DNA of 64,000 nt from Chryseobacterium culicis (GTDB lineage: Bacteria > Bacteroidota > Bacteroidia > Flavobacteriales > Weeksellaceae), in contig NZ_PCPP01000004.1 in assembly GCF_002979755.1 (NCBI RefSeq), positions 62,001 to 126,000 on the forward strand. The letters are read 5' to 3'. Under the pieces are notes generated by a model. That model made no database searches, had not been told where the DNA came from, and saw only the letters and a program-made list of their open reading frames with translations. Shown piece by piece: positions 8,023-16,786 of this stretch; position 1 is the first letter of the stretch; every line of letters begins with the position of its first letter. Made by a program: the position numbers and the translations under genes.

Positions 8023-8994
8023 ATGGAATTTTTAGACAGATACCAGCAGATTGTTGCAGATGCCATCACTAAATATACTTTTAAAGATAAACCTTCGGAG
8101 CTCTATGATCCGATGAATTATATTATTTCCCATGGTGGAAAACGTCTTCGTCCCATTATGGTGCTAATGGCATGTGATATGTTCGGTGGAGATCTAAAGC
8201 AGGCAATCAAACCGGCATTGGCTATTGAATTCTTCCATAACTTCACCCTAATCCATGATGATATTATGGATGAAGCTCCTTTAAGAAGAAACAAACCTAC
8301 CATTCATACTTTACATGGTCTTAACGTAGGAATTCTTTCCGGGGACGGGCTGATGCTGAAAGCATATAAGTTTTTTGAAGATCTTGAACCTGAAATTTTC
8401 AAAGCGTGTATCAGAATATTTACCCACACCGGACTTCTTTTATGTGAAGGACAGCAGTATGATATCAATTTTGAAACTCAGAAGGATGTTACTTTTGATG
8501 ATTATATCAGAATGATTACTTACAAAACAGGAGTTCTAAGTGCATCTTCATTTGAGATCGGAGCTCTGATTGCAAGAGCAGATTTTAAAGATGCCAAAGC
8601 TATTTTTAACTTCGGAAAGCATATCGGGATTGCATTCCAGATTATGGATGATTATCTTGATGTATTCGGAGATCAGGCTCAGTTTGGAAAAAAACACGCC
8701 GGAGATATTTACGAAAATAAGAAAACTGTTCTATATCTATTAGCAAGAGAACACGCTACGGATGAAGAAAGAAAAGAACTGGATTACTGGTACTCTAAAA
8801 AAACTGAAAATGTGGATAAGGTGTACGGAGTAGAAAAAATATTCAGAAGAACTAAAGTAGATGAAAAAGCGTTACGTTTGATTGAAAAACATAATGAAAT
8901 TGGACAAAGTTATCTTCAGAAAATAGATGTTCCGGAAGAAAAGAAAAAACCTTTTATCGAACTGGCAAATTATTTGTTGAGAAGAGAAAGTTAA
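8023..8994 (+). CDS. Polyprenyl (all-trans) diphosphate synthase
   Basis: This 323-residue trans-prenyltransferase adds isopentenyl diphosphate to an allylic primer. The product would supply menaquinone side chains or shorter isoprenoids in the cytoplasm. Conserved sites are GGKRLRP (38-44), the first Asp-rich motif DDIMD (79-83) followed by RRNKPTIH, and the second Asp-rich motif DDYLD (209-213) followed by FGKKHAGDI. Length and motif spacing fit IspB/GGPPS-type enzymes. Chain length is set by residues before the first motif, where two Phe (EFFHNF, about 69-74) might favour a shorter product; this is a weak inference. It could feed the polyprenyl-phosphate pathway seen at 36.4 kb only indirectly. 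Confidence 0.9.
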   Translation: MEFLDRYQQIVADAITKYTFKDKPSELYDPMNYIISHGGKRLRPIMVLMACDMFGGDLKQAIKPALAIEFFHNFTLIHDDIMDEAPLRRNKPTIHTLHGLNVGILSGDGLMLKAYKFFEDLEPEIFKACIRIFTHTGLLLCEGQQYDINFETQKDVTFDDYIRMITYKTGVLSASSFEIGALIARADFKDAKAIFNFGKHIGIAFQIMDDYLDVFGDQAQFGKKHAGDIYENKKTVLYLLAREHATDEERKELDYWYSKKTENVDKVYGVEKIFRRTKVDEKALRLIEKHNEIGQSYLQKIDVPEEKKKPFIELANYLLRRES

Positions 8995-9002
8995 TATAGG
9001 TA

Positions 9003-9066
9003 GTAGAGGGTAGGTCGCAGGTAGTAGCAATTTACCTGCAACCTATTTCCTGCAACCTAATCCCTA
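9003..9066. repeat. Intergenic inverted repeat between polyprenyl synthase and GSCFA genes
   Basis: TAGGTCGCAGGTA (9011-9023) pairs with TACCTGCAACCTA (9033-9045). A second copy of the right arm, CCTGCAACCTAATCCCTA (9049-9066), can pair with a longer left arm beginning at 9003. The overlapping alternatives and stuttering ACCT/CCTGCAAC wording are typical of degenerate non-coding elements between Flavobacteriia genes. No coding potential was seen. Confidence 0.6.
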
Positions 9067-9070
9067 TACA

Positions 9071-10021
9071 ATGAAATTCAGAACAGAAGTTGATATTCCT
9101 GCATCAGAAAAGAAAATTGAAATTGAAGATAAAATATTTTCAATAGGTTCGTGCTTTGCCTCTGAAATGACGGATTTACTGCAAGACGGGCAACTTCAGA
9201 CTTTAAATAACCCTTTTGGGACAATTTTTAACCCTTTTTCCATCAATTATGCGGTCAATAGATTACATGATTCCGCATTTTATGAAGAAGAGGAGTTGAT
9301 TACCTATAATGAAGAATATATTTCTCTGGATCATCACACCAGTTTTGATACCCGTTATATTCATCAGACCTTAGATAAGATTAATGGAGCCATTGAAGCG
9401 GGAAATGCCTTTCTTCAGGAAGCCGACTGGATTATTATCACCTACGGATCTTCATTTATTTATGAATTTCTTCCCAAGAAAAAACTGGTGGCCAACTGTC
9501 ACAAAATTCCTCAAAAGTTTTTTGAAAAAAGACTGCTTTCCCATCAGGAGCTTACAAATTCCATTTATCAAACAATTCTTGATCTTAAAGATATTTGTAA
9601 AGAAGGTGTACAGATTCTGTTCACGGTTTCACCTGTAAGGCATACAAAAGATGGAATGGTGGAAAACCAGTTAAGTAAGTCTAAACTGATTACTGCTATC
9701 CATGAATCTATTTCGATGCTCGAAGACTGTCATTACCTTCCTGTCTACGAAATTTTAATGGATGATCTCAGAGATTACCGTTTTTATAAAGAAGATATGA
9801 TTCATCCCAGCACACAGGCGGTTAATTATATTTTTGAAAAATTCGGGAATGCTTATTTTTCAGGAGAAACCCAGAATTTTATTAAAGAAAATTTTAAGAT
9901 TATCAAAGCGCTGGAACATAAGACGAGTGATAAGAAAGATCCAAAGTTTATTGAATTCAGAGAAAAGCTGGATCAAAGAATCGAAGTTCAGCGTAAAAAG
10001 GTAAAACATAAAATATTTTAA
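9071..10021 (+). CDS. GSCFA domain protein
   Basis: A 316-residue protein carrying SIGSCFASEM at 24-33, the GSCFA block that names the family. The GSCF Ser resembles the nucleophile block (GDS-like) of SGNH/GDSL esterases. Further family blocks include WIIITYGSSFIYEF, a VSPVRHTKDGM segment, and an HPS motif (DMIHPSTQAVNYIFEKF) that could supply the catalytic Asp/His dyad. No signal peptide is visible, so it is likely cytoplasmic. The next gene begins directly after its stop codon, implying an operon with the DUF4269 and TatD genes. The substrate is unknown; acyl or acetyl ester hydrolysis or transfer is inference from the SGNH-like motifs. Confidence 0.8.
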   Translation: MKFRTEVDIPASEKKIEIEDKIFSIGSCFASEMTDLLQDGQLQTLNNPFGTIFNPFSINYAVNRLHDSAFYEEEELITYNEEYISLDHHTSFDTRYIHQTLDKINGAIEAGNAFLQEADWIIITYGSSFIYEFLPKKKLVANCHKIPQKFFEKRLLSHQELTNSIYQTILDLKDICKEGVQILFTVSPVRHTKDGMVENQLSKSKLITAIHESISMLEDCHYLPVYEILMDDLRDYRFYKEDMIHPSTQAVNYIFEKFGNAYFSGETQNFIKENFKIIKALEHKTSDKKDPKFIEFREKLDQRIEVQRKKVKHKIF

Positions 10022-10543
10022 ATGCGTGATTTTACCAAAATTGATTATCTCAAAAGCGGTAATGAAAGACAGAGAAAAGCTTACGAAATTCTTACAAAAC
10101 ATGGTGTCTTTGAGAAGTTGAAAGATTATTCCCCGATTTTGGCAGGAACTGTTCCTATTGAGATTGACATTGAAGGAAGTGATCTGGATCTTATTTTTGA
10201 GGTGGATTTACAATTTGAAGAAGACTTTCTGGATGATTTAATGTTCAGCCGTTTTATTCCTCATGATGTGGACGTTGAATATCCGATTATAAACGGTGAA
10301 AAATGCATTACCTTAAATTTTATGCTGGAAGGGTTTCCCATCGAAATTTTCGGACAGAATAAGCCTACAATACAGCAAAACGCTTATCTACATATGATGG
10401 CTGAATACAAAATATTACAGGAAAAAGGAGAAGAGTTTAAACAAAAAATAATAGAACTTAAAAACCGGGGAATAAAGACAGAACCCGCTTTCGGAATATT
10501 GCTGGGACTTGAAAATCCTTATGAAGATCTATTGAAATTTTAA
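10022..10543 (+). CDS. DUF4269 protein, nucleotidyltransferase-like
   Basis: A 173-residue cytoplasmic protein with the DUF4269 pattern. An ILAGTVPIEIDIEGSDLDLI stretch (about 40-60) resembles the GS...SDLDL active-site block of DNA polymerase beta-type nucleotidyltransferases. A later LNFMLEGFPIEIFGQ strand and an LLGLENPYEDLL end are also typical. The ATG abuts the upstream TAA, and the downstream TatD gene starts 5 bp after its stop, so translation is coupled in a three-gene operon. The substrate is not known. Family assignment is by eye; the nucleotidyltransferase link is inference from the GS-x-SDLDL geometry. Confidence 0.72.
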   Translation: MRDFTKIDYLKSGNERQRKAYEILTKHGVFEKLKDYSPILAGTVPIEIDIEGSDLDLIFEVDLQFEEDFLDDLMFSRFIPHDVDVEYPIINGEKCITLNFMLEGFPIEIFGQNKPTIQQNAYLHMMAEYKILQEKGEEFKQKIIELKNRGIKTEPAFGILLGLENPYEDLLKF

Positions 10544-10548
10544 ATAAA

Positions 10549-11310
10549 ATGATTGATACACATACACATCTATACGCAGAAGAATTTGATGAAGACAGAA
10601 AAGAAGCTATTCAGAGAGCTTTAGATAAAGGAATTACAGAATTTTACCTTCCTGCCATTGATTCTGAATCTCACGAGAAAATGCTGCAACTGGAAACAGA
10701 ATATCCGGGACAGATTTTTTCAATGATGGGATTACATCCTTGTTATGTAAAGCCGGAATCGTGGGAAAAAGAACTTGAGATCGTAAAAAATTACCTTAAT
10801 CAGAGACATTTTCCGGCAATAGGAGAGATTGGAATTGATCTGTATTGGGATAAAACAACGTTAGATATCCAGGTAAAAGCTTTTGAACAGCAGATTGACT
10901 GGGCTATAGAAAAAGACCTTCCCATTGTTATTCATACAAGAGAAAGCTTCGATGAGACATTTGAAGTACTGGAAAGAAAGAAACATCCTAAACTAAGAGG
11001 GATTTTCCACTGTTTCTCAGGAAATCTTGAACAGGCACAGCACGCTATTGATCTTAATTTTATTTTAGGAATCGGTGGAGTAGTAACCTTTAAAAATGGG
11101 AAAATAGATCAGTTTCTGAGCGAAATTCCTCTGGATAAAATTGTTCTGGAAACAGATTCTCCTTATCTGGCTCCGGTTCCCCACAGAGGAAAAAGAAATG
11201 AAAGTTCCTATCTTGACTTGGTAGCAGGAAAGTTGGTAGATATTTACGGAAAGGATTTTTCTGAAATTGACCGCATGACTACAGAGAATGCAAAAAATCT
11301 TTTCAAATAA
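10549..11310 (+). CDS. TatD family metal-dependent hydrolase
   Basis: A 253-residue TIM-barrel hydrolase of the TatD/YcfH/YjjV group, which act as 3'-5' DNases and D-aminoacyl-tRNA-related hydrolases. Metal ligands are visible in the N-terminal DTHTHLY motif (3-9), the GEIGIDLYWD glutamate, the IVIHTRES histidine, the GIFHCFSGN histidine and the ETDSPYLAP aspartate. The length is standard. It is the last gene of the operon with GSCFA and DUF4269 and ends at a bidirectional terminator shared with the convergent helicase gene. Which TatD subfamily it belongs to cannot be resolved by eye. Confidence 0.9.
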   Translation: MIDTHTHLYAEEFDEDRKEAIQRALDKGITEFYLPAIDSESHEKMLQLETEYPGQIFSMMGLHPCYVKPESWEKELEIVKNYLNQRHFPAIGEIGIDLYWDKTTLDIQVKAFEQQIDWAIEKDLPIVIHTRESFDETFEVLERKKHPKLRGIFHCFSGNLEQAQHAIDLNFILGIGGVVTFKNGKIDQFLSEIPLDKIVLETDSPYLAPVPHRGKRNESSYLDLVAGKLVDIYGKDFSEIDRMTTENAKNLFK

Positions 11311-11337
11311 TAAAACATTAAGTTTTAAGAGAAATAA

Positions 11338-11372
11338 AAACCCCTTTCCAATGTTGAAAAGGGGTTTGTTTT
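11338..11372. terminator. Bidirectional terminator between the TatD and RhlE-like genes
   Basis: AAACCCCTTT (11338-11347) pairs with AAAGGGGTTT (11358-11367), flanked by A and T tracts. It serves both convergent genes. Confidence 0.9.
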
Positions 11373-12677
11373 TTATTTCTTTCTGGTGAAATTCTTATTC
11401 TTTGGCTTTTTAAACCCAACGGAAGCTCCCGCAGAAGGCTTTTTACGGTTATTATTCGGCCTTGAATTATTGTTGTTACCTGTTTTTGGCTTTTCACCAC
11501 CTCCAGACATTGGTCTGTTATTGGAATCTCTTTTTTGGGCTACCAGATCATCAGTATGGAACGGATGGTCTTTGATGACAGGAATTTTCTTTCCAATCAG
11601 TTTTTCGGTATTCTTTAAGTTCAAAAGATCCAGCCCATCTACAAAAGAAATAGAGGTTCCTTCAGCTCCGGCTCTTCCTGTTCTTCCGATTCTGTGTACA
11701 TAAGTTTCAGAAACATCGGAAAGCTCAAAATTGATCACGAATTTCAATTCATCAATATCAATTCCCCTTGCTGCAATATCAGTGGCTACAAGAACCCTTG
11801 TTTTCCCGGATTTAAAGTTGTTCAGAGCATTTTGTCTCGCATTCTGAGATTTATTACCGTGAATAGCTTCCGCAGAAATATTGTCTTTCTGAAGTTTTCT
11901 GGAAATCTTATCTGCACCGTGTTTTGTTCTTGCAAAAACCAATACAGACTCCGAAATATCATTTTGCAGAATGTGAGAAAGCAAATTCAGTTTGTTATCT
12001 TTTTCTACAAAATAAACAGATTGTTTAATGGTATCTGCTGTAGAAGAAACGGGAGTAACCTCTACTTTTATAGGATTATTTAAGATAGAATTAGCAAGCT
12101 TCTGAATTTCAGCAGGCATTGTTGCCGAAAAGAATAAAGTCTGTCTTCTTTGAGGTAAAAGTTTAATGATTCTTTTTACATCATGTACAAAACCCATATC
12201 CAGCATTCTGTCTGCTTCATCAAGAACAAAGATTTCAAGATTTTTCAGGCTGATGATTCCCTGAGCAATAAAATCAAGAAGTCTTCCTGGTGTAGCTACC
12301 AGAATATCAACTCCTTTTCTCAAAGCAGCTTCCTGGTTTCCTTGCTTTACCCCTCCGAAAATAACAAGTTGCTTTAATGGAAGATATTTACCGTAAGCAT
12401 TAATATTTTCCTCAATCTGAATCGCCAGTTCTCTGGTTGGAGTAAGGATTAATGCTTTTATATGTTTATTGGGAATTTTATTTTTGGATAAGTTCTGTAG
12501 AATAGGGATGGAAAAAGCAGCTGTCTTTCCTGTTCCTGTCTGCGCACAACCTAAAAAGTCTCTGCCTTCTAAGATATCAGGAATAGATCTTTCCTGGATA
12601 GGAGTAGGAGTCGTGTATCCCTGCTCCTGGATTGCTTTTGCAATAGGTTCTATTAAGTTTAAGTCTGTAAAATTCAA
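11373..12677 (-). CDS. RhlE-like DEAD-box RNA helicase (TTG start)
   Basis: A 434-residue DEAD-box ATPase that unwinds RNA, probably in ribosome assembly or RNA decay. It shows the Q motif (TPTPIQERSIP), AQTGTGKT (45-52), PTREL (80-84), ATPGRLLD, DEAD (153-156), SAT, ATDIAARGID and HRIGRTGRAG. The C-terminal about 60 residues are Asn/Lys/Arg/Gly-rich and disordered-looking, typical of RhlE-type tails. The initiation codon is TTG at 12677-12675: no in-frame ATG lies upstream, and the encoded MNFTDLNLIEPI matches the usual start of the family. A -7 element lies 58-65 bp upstream. It is convergent with the TatD operon. Confidence 0.92.
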   Translation of the reverse strand: MNFTDLNLIEPIAKAIQEQGYTTPTPIQERSIPDILEGRDFLGCAQTGTGKTAAFSIPILQNLSKNKIPNKHIKALILTPTRELAIQIEENINAYGKYLPLKQLVIFGGVKQGNQEAALRKGVDILVATPGRLLDFIAQGIISLKNLEIFVLDEADRMLDMGFVHDVKRIIKLLPQRRQTLFFSATMPAEIQKLANSILNNPIKVEVTPVSSTADTIKQSVYFVEKDNKLNLLSHILQNDISESVLVFARTKHGADKISRKLQKDNISAEAIHGNKSQNARQNALNNFKSGKTRVLVATDIAARGIDIDELKFVINFELSDVSETYVHRIGRTGRAGAEGTSISFVDGLDLLNLKNTEKLIGKKIPVIKDHPFHTDDLVAQKRDSNNRPMSGGGEKPKTGNNNNSRPNNNRKKPSAGASVGFKKPKNKNFTRKK

Positions 12678-12734
12678 ATGAATTATTTTAAAATTTAAAT
12701 AAAAATTCCTTCAGTCTGAAAGAATTACATTTTG

Positions 12735-12742
12735 CAAAGGTA
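12735..12742 (-). promoter_or_regulatory. Candidate -7 element of the RhlE-like helicase gene
   Basis: On the minus strand this reads TACCTTTG, fitting TAnnTTTG. It places the transcript start about 50 bp before the TTG start codon and leaves no room for a longer N-terminus. Confidence 0.5.
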
Positions 12743-12956
12743 GGTTAAAAAAAATAAAGATTTTTTCACTGTTCCCAAGTATTTATTTGTCTTAAAACAG
12801 GAGAATAATAAGGAGTGTGGGTAAGCTTTTTAGAATATTTTTATGTATTTCTATGTTTTTAATTTAAAATTTAATAAACATGTAATCATTTTGTGAAATT
12901 ATATAAGACTGTGTGAGAGGGTTATGTATATATTTGGTATACTAATAATCTTAAAC

Positions 12957-14102
12957 ATGAGAAAAACAATCGTTTTACTTGCAGCTATTGCAGGGATACA
13001 AGCCAATGCGCAATCCTGGAATCTTACTGGAAATTCAGGAACCAATTCAACCACCAACTTTATTGGAACAACAGACAATCAGTCTTTGGTTTTTACTACC
13101 AACAATGCTGAGAAAATGAAAATCACTACGGAAGGAAGATTTATTTTTCATGGTGTAACAGCTCCAGGACAAATTTGGGACAAAAATTTATTCTTTGGAG
13201 GCGGAGTGAATACTACAACCACTGCCAATAATACCGTTTTCGGAATGGGTGCTCTTACTCAGCTTACAGAGGGAGGAGGAAATACCGCCGTAGGAACGAA
13301 TTCACTGTCGCTATTTACCAATGGGACCATGAATGTGGCTATAGGGTTTAATTCTATGAGAAGCACGGTCTCCGGCAATAGTAATACAGCTTTGGGAATG
13401 AATGCTCTGGAGTCTTTTAAAACAGGTGACTTTAATGTAGCAATAGGGCAGGCTGCCATGGCATCAGGTTCTTTGACAGGAAACTTTAATGTAGCACTGG
13501 GAGTAAGTGCATTACGGTACATTAATAGTGGAAACAGTAATATCGTTGTAGGCGCAGAATCTTTCAGGTCCATTGTCAATGGATCTAATAATATAAATCT
13601 GGGATTTTCGAATGCTAAATTAATTACCTCAGGGAATAATAATATTTTCATAGGAAATTATATAACACCTTATAACACAGCTTCTCCGGAAAATGAACTG
13701 AATATTGGAAACTGGATTGTAGGAAACAATGGTACTATAGGAATTGGTGAATTTACCAATCAGCTTCCTGCTGATGGAGTTGCACCGGATGGAAAGAAAT
13801 ATAAGCTTTTTGTAAAAGATGGAATCAGAACTGAAAAAGTGAAAGTAGATATTGCTGATAATAACGGTTGGGCAGATTATGTTTTTGAAAAAGATTACAA
13901 GTTGATGCCATTGAATGACTTAGCTAAATTTATTGATAAAAACGGTCACTTACCTGAAGTTCCTACTACAGAACAGGCTATTAAAAATGGGATTGAACTT
14001 AAAGAAATGAATATTCTTTTGCTTAAAAAGATTGAAGAACTGACATTATATACCCTTGAGCAACAAAAAAGAATAGAAGCTCTTGAACAAAAAGTGAAAT
14101 AA
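12957..14102 (+). CDS. Secreted repeat protein with YadA-like head repeats and coiled-coil end
   Basis: The start is taken at the ATG at 12957, which gives 381 residues beginning with a signal peptide (MRKTIVLLAAIAGIQANAQ). Residues about 90-230 carry about six repeats of roughly 22-24 residues with the pattern GxxNTAxGxxAL (e.g. GGGNTAVGTNSLSLFTNG, SGNSNTALGMNALESF), like the left-handed beta-roll of YadA heads and many Bacteroidota surface proteins. The C-terminal about 70 residues (GHLPEVPTTEQAIKNG then EMNILLLKKIEELTLYTLEQ) form the short linker and trimeric coiled coil seen in fibre-like proteins. An upstream in-frame ATG at 12924 would spoil the signal peptide. It is followed 13 bp later by the T9SS cargo gene. 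A structural or adhesive role is inferred. Confidence 0.75.
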   Translation: MRKTIVLLAAIAGIQANAQSWNLTGNSGTNSTTNFIGTTDNQSLVFTTNNAEKMKITTEGRFIFHGVTAPGQIWDKNLFFGGGVNTTTTANNTVFGMGALTQLTEGGGNTAVGTNSLSLFTNGTMNVAIGFNSMRSTVSGNSNTALGMNALESFKTGDFNVAIGQAAMASGSLTGNFNVALGVSALRYINSGNSNIVVGAESFRSIVNGSNNINLGFSNAKLITSGNNNIFIGNYITPYNTASPENELNIGNWIVGNNGTIGIGEFTNQLPADGVAPDGKKYKLFVKDGIRTEKVKVDIADNNGWADYVFEKDYKLMPLNDLAKFIDKNGHLPEVPTTEQAIKNGIELKEMNILLLKKIEELTLYTLEQQKRIEALEQKVK

Positions 14103-14115
14103 TAAAAATAAATAT

Positions 14116-15834
14116 ATGAAACGATTTTATATAGTTTTTATATTGGTTATACCCTTGTTTTTATTTTCTCAGAAAGAAAATGATAATTGGTATTTTGGAA
14201 ATAAGGCGGCTGTTAATTTCTCAGCTTCTGCTGCTGTAGGTTTAAACAATAGTGAGATGGAAGCTTCTGAAGCATGCGGCACCATAAGTGATAGCAGTGG
14301 GAAACTGCTTTTCTATATGAATGGACAAACAGTATGGAATAGGGAACACCAAATTATGTCTAACGGTACTTTAGCTCCTAGTAATAATAATAGTGCACAG
14401 CAGCTGGCTATTGTTAAAAATCCGGCAGACAGTAATCAGTATTATGTTTTTATTACGGGTGAAAACGCGTTCGGGCAGTTTGCGATTAATTATTCAATTG
14501 TTGACATGACTTTAGGAGGTATCGGAGCTGATGGAGCGCCGTTAGGTGATGTTGTAAAGGATAAAAAAAATATTTCAGTCCTGAATCCATCCGGAAATGA
14601 GTTGTTCTCGGAAGCGGTAACTGTTGTAGCTCATTCCAATAAAGAAGACTTTTGGGTTTTAATACCTAATGGTTCGGATATTTATGCCTACAAGATTGAT
14701 AGTAATGGATTTAGTAATGGACAGCCTATTGTAAGTAACCTGAATCTTCCGTTAAATTTAGGGTCTGGTAGATATTACAGTATTAAGGCTTCTCCTAAGA
14801 TTAATAATCCAATGTATTCTAACCTTGTAGGTATTTCTTTTTGGGGAGATTTTAATGCGGGAAATGTTCCGGACACCTATTTCTTTAATCAGGTATATTC
14901 ATTCAATGCATCTACCGGATTGATTACAAATGATTTTTTTCTGCATGTAAAAGGACTGAAAGCCTACCTGCCTGAATTTAATAGAGATGCATCCGTATTA
15001 TTTCTTGGTTATGGACATATATATGCAGTAGATCTCGTTAATTCAACGTCTTCAAACGTTCAATATATGGAAATTTTTCACGATCCATCTAGTATTACTT
15101 CTTCTTCAGCTACTGGGATTCAGAGGAATATCTACGGGGATGTTTATATCAGCCGACAGTCTAAATCATTCCTAGGAAAAGTCATAAATCCTGATGTCTA
15201 TAGTTCCTTTATGAGTGTAGATATGAACGCGGTAAGCTTGCTGAAAGCATCTGCAAATTATGGACTACCTCAGATAGTTCCTATACATGATAAATCCGGA
15301 TTTGAAGGTTATTATCCTTGTGTAGGAAACCTGACTCTTTTCTCAGAACCGAATGTGTCTTTTTACTACAAAATAGCAGAAACAATAACGACAAAAGATA
15401 AATATATTTTGCAAGGGAAACATAATATAACCATGCAGGCGGGAGAAAGTATTAATCTTTTATCAGGTACTTTTATTGATAATGATGCCTCATATTATGG
15501 TTTTATAGCTCCTTGTAGCAAAGAAGAGGATAAGTTATCGAGGTCAGCATATAGAAAACCATCTCCTGTAAAAATGTTTTTAGAGTTGGATAAGAAAGAG
15601 AGAGTGGAAACTAACAGTGATATCAAAGTATATCCAAACCCTGTATCTGATTTCCTGACTATTACTGCTGCTGCAAAAATAAATAATGTTGAAGTATATG
15701 ATATTTCAGGAAAAAGAATTGAAGTCAGTTTAAAAGATAATAAAGTAGATGTAAGAAACCTTTCTGGAGGTGTATATCTTATTATCATTGAAACGAAAAA
15801 CGGAAAAATGACCAAACAGTTTATTAAGAAATAA
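14116..15834 (+). CDS. T9SS type A sorting-domain surface protein
   Basis: A 572-residue protein with a signal peptide (KRFYIVFILVIPLFLFSQ). The large N-terminal part (about 20-400) has repeated short strands like those of beta-propeller proteins of Bacteroidota, with NWYFGNKAAVNFS at the mature start. A segment near 415-450 (KDKYILQGKHNITMQAGESI) resembles the filler found ahead of sorting domains. The last about 75 residues (DIKVYPNPVSDFLTITAA ... VYDISGKRI ... LSGGVYLIIIET ... KQFIKK) form a type A C-terminal domain recognised by the type IX secretion system, so the protein should be exported across the outer membrane and anchored or released. It is co-directional with the YadA-like gene upstream. 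The function is unknown. Confidence 0.88.
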   Translation: MKRFYIVFILVIPLFLFSQKENDNWYFGNKAAVNFSASAAVGLNNSEMEASEACGTISDSSGKLLFYMNGQTVWNREHQIMSNGTLAPSNNNSAQQLAIVKNPADSNQYYVFITGENAFGQFAINYSIVDMTLGGIGADGAPLGDVVKDKKNISVLNPSGNELFSEAVTVVAHSNKEDFWVLIPNGSDIYAYKIDSNGFSNGQPIVSNLNLPLNLGSGRYYSIKASPKINNPMYSNLVGISFWGDFNAGNVPDTYFFNQVYSFNASTGLITNDFFLHVKGLKAYLPEFNRDASVLFLGYGHIYAVDLVNSTSSNVQYMEIFHDPSSITSSSATGIQRNIYGDVYISRQSKSFLGKVINPDVYSSFMSVDMNAVSLLKASANYGLPQIVPIHDKSGFEGYYPCVGNLTLFSEPNVSFYYKIAETITTKDKYILQGKHNITMQAGESINLLSGTFIDNDASYYGFIAPCSKEEDKLSRSAYRKPSPVKMFLELDKKERVETNSDIKVYPNPVSDFLTITAAAKINNVEVYDISGKRIEVSLKDNKVDVRNLSGGVYLIIIETKNGKMTKQFIKK

Positions 15835-15847
15835 AATCTGTTAAAAA

Positions 15848-15878
15848 TAAATGGCTGCCCAACGGCAGCCATTTTTAT
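15848..15878. terminator. Bidirectional terminator between the T9SS cargo and DUF6438 genes
   Basis: ATGGCTGCC (15851-15859), CAAC loop, GGCAGCCAT (15864-15872), flanked by A- and T-rich runs. It serves both convergent genes. Confidence 0.92.
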
Positions 15879-15890
15879 AATTGAGCAAAA

Positions 15891-16379
15891 TTACTTGACT
15901 TTAGTCCATTCCTGGTTCTTTCTTAAATTTTCCATAAACTGATACACTTCTGACAGCTTTTCACTTCCGCGTTTTCCATAGTCTTCCACATTTTTTGAAG
16001 TTCCGTCAGCAAATTTGATCCTTAAATGAGAGGTTGGGAGATCAGTAATATTGTGCTCGCCATATTTATCGTTTAAGCCTTTTACATTTAATCCATCCAG
16101 TAAACTGATGAGTTTATTGTAATCTTCTTCTTTGATGGTTCCTTTAAAAGTTCCCTCACGTGGCTTTGAAAACTCATCTTTTGAAGGTTTGTCATTGAAA
16201 TTAAAATGTTCCGCTTCAAAAACGGCAGTTCTGTCGGCACTGATGGTCATTTTAAAGACAGGACAGAATCCAAAACATGGGGTAGCCTCATATTCAATGG
16301 TAGAATATTTGGAGTTTACTTTTTGAGAAGTACAGGAAAATAATAATATAAATGCACAAAGGCCTAGTAAATATTTCAT
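15891..16379 (-). CDS. DUF6438 domain lipoprotein
   Basis: A 162-residue protein if translation starts at the ATG at 16379, which opens a lipoprotein signal MKYLLGLCAFILLFSC with Cys at 16. An upstream ATG (16421) would add 14 charged residues before the signal and is unlikely. The conserved DUF6438 block is present: TPCFGFCPVFKMTISADRTA, with two cysteines spaced CFGFC, followed by an acidic FKGTIKEEDYNKL segment and LRIKFADGTSK. The domain occurs in Bacteroidota lipoproteins of unknown function. The gene is alone, convergent with the T9SS cargo gene, with a 146-bp tandem repeat upstream. Confidence 0.78.
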   Translation of the reverse strand: MKYLLGLCAFILLFSCTSQKVNSKYSTIEYEATPCFGFCPVFKMTISADRTAVFEAEHFNFNDKPSKDEFSKPREGTFKGTIKEEDYNKLISLLDGLNVKGLNDKYGEHNITDLPTSHLRIKFADGTSKNVEDYGKRGSEKLSEVYQFMENLRKNQEWTKVK

Positions 16380-16473
16380 AGTTTTTTTCAATTTCAGAGG
16401 ATGTTTCAATAATTGTTCCAAAAAGAGAAAAGCTTCTTTTGTTTTTATGTTAAATATAAAATGGAAAACCTGC

Positions 16474-16765
16474 TTAACCTTTTATTTGAAACATTAAGAT
16501 TGTATTAAGTGTTAAGAATATGAAGATAAGCTCCGCTTTATACTTAAGAATCGGAATGATTCATCTTAACTACTCTTTATTTCTTAAACCATTCTTAATG
16601 GTTTAATATAAAATATAAATTAACCTTTTATTTGAACCATTAAGATACGATGAAGATGTTAAGAATATGAAGATAAGCTTCACTGTACGCTTAAAAATCA
16701 GAATGATTTACTTAACTATACTTTATCTCTTAAATCCTTCTTAATGGTTTAAAATATTGTCTAAA
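16474..16765. repeat. Tandem pair of 146-bp intergenic repeats
   Basis: Two diverged copies in direct orientation, starting at 16474 and 16620, both opening TTAACCTTTTATTTGAA. Shared words include GTTAAGAATATGAAGATAAGC and TTCTTAATGGTTTAA; perhaps 80-85% of bases match by eye. Each unit has internal symmetry: AACCATTAAGA near the left end of copy 2 is the complement of TCTTAATGGTT at its right end, so a unit could fold into a long imperfect hairpin. No open frame was seen. It lies between a lipoprotein promoter and the obg terminator. Confidence 0.8.
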
Positions 16766-16786
16766 AGAAATAGAATTAATTTTATT

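Noticed and set aside
12924..12956. Longer N-terminus for the YadA-like protein
   Set aside because: The ATG at 12957 opens a clean signal peptide; the extension is not signal-like.
16474..16765. CRISPR array
   Set aside because: Only two long diverged copies with no spacers between them; this is a tandem duplication.
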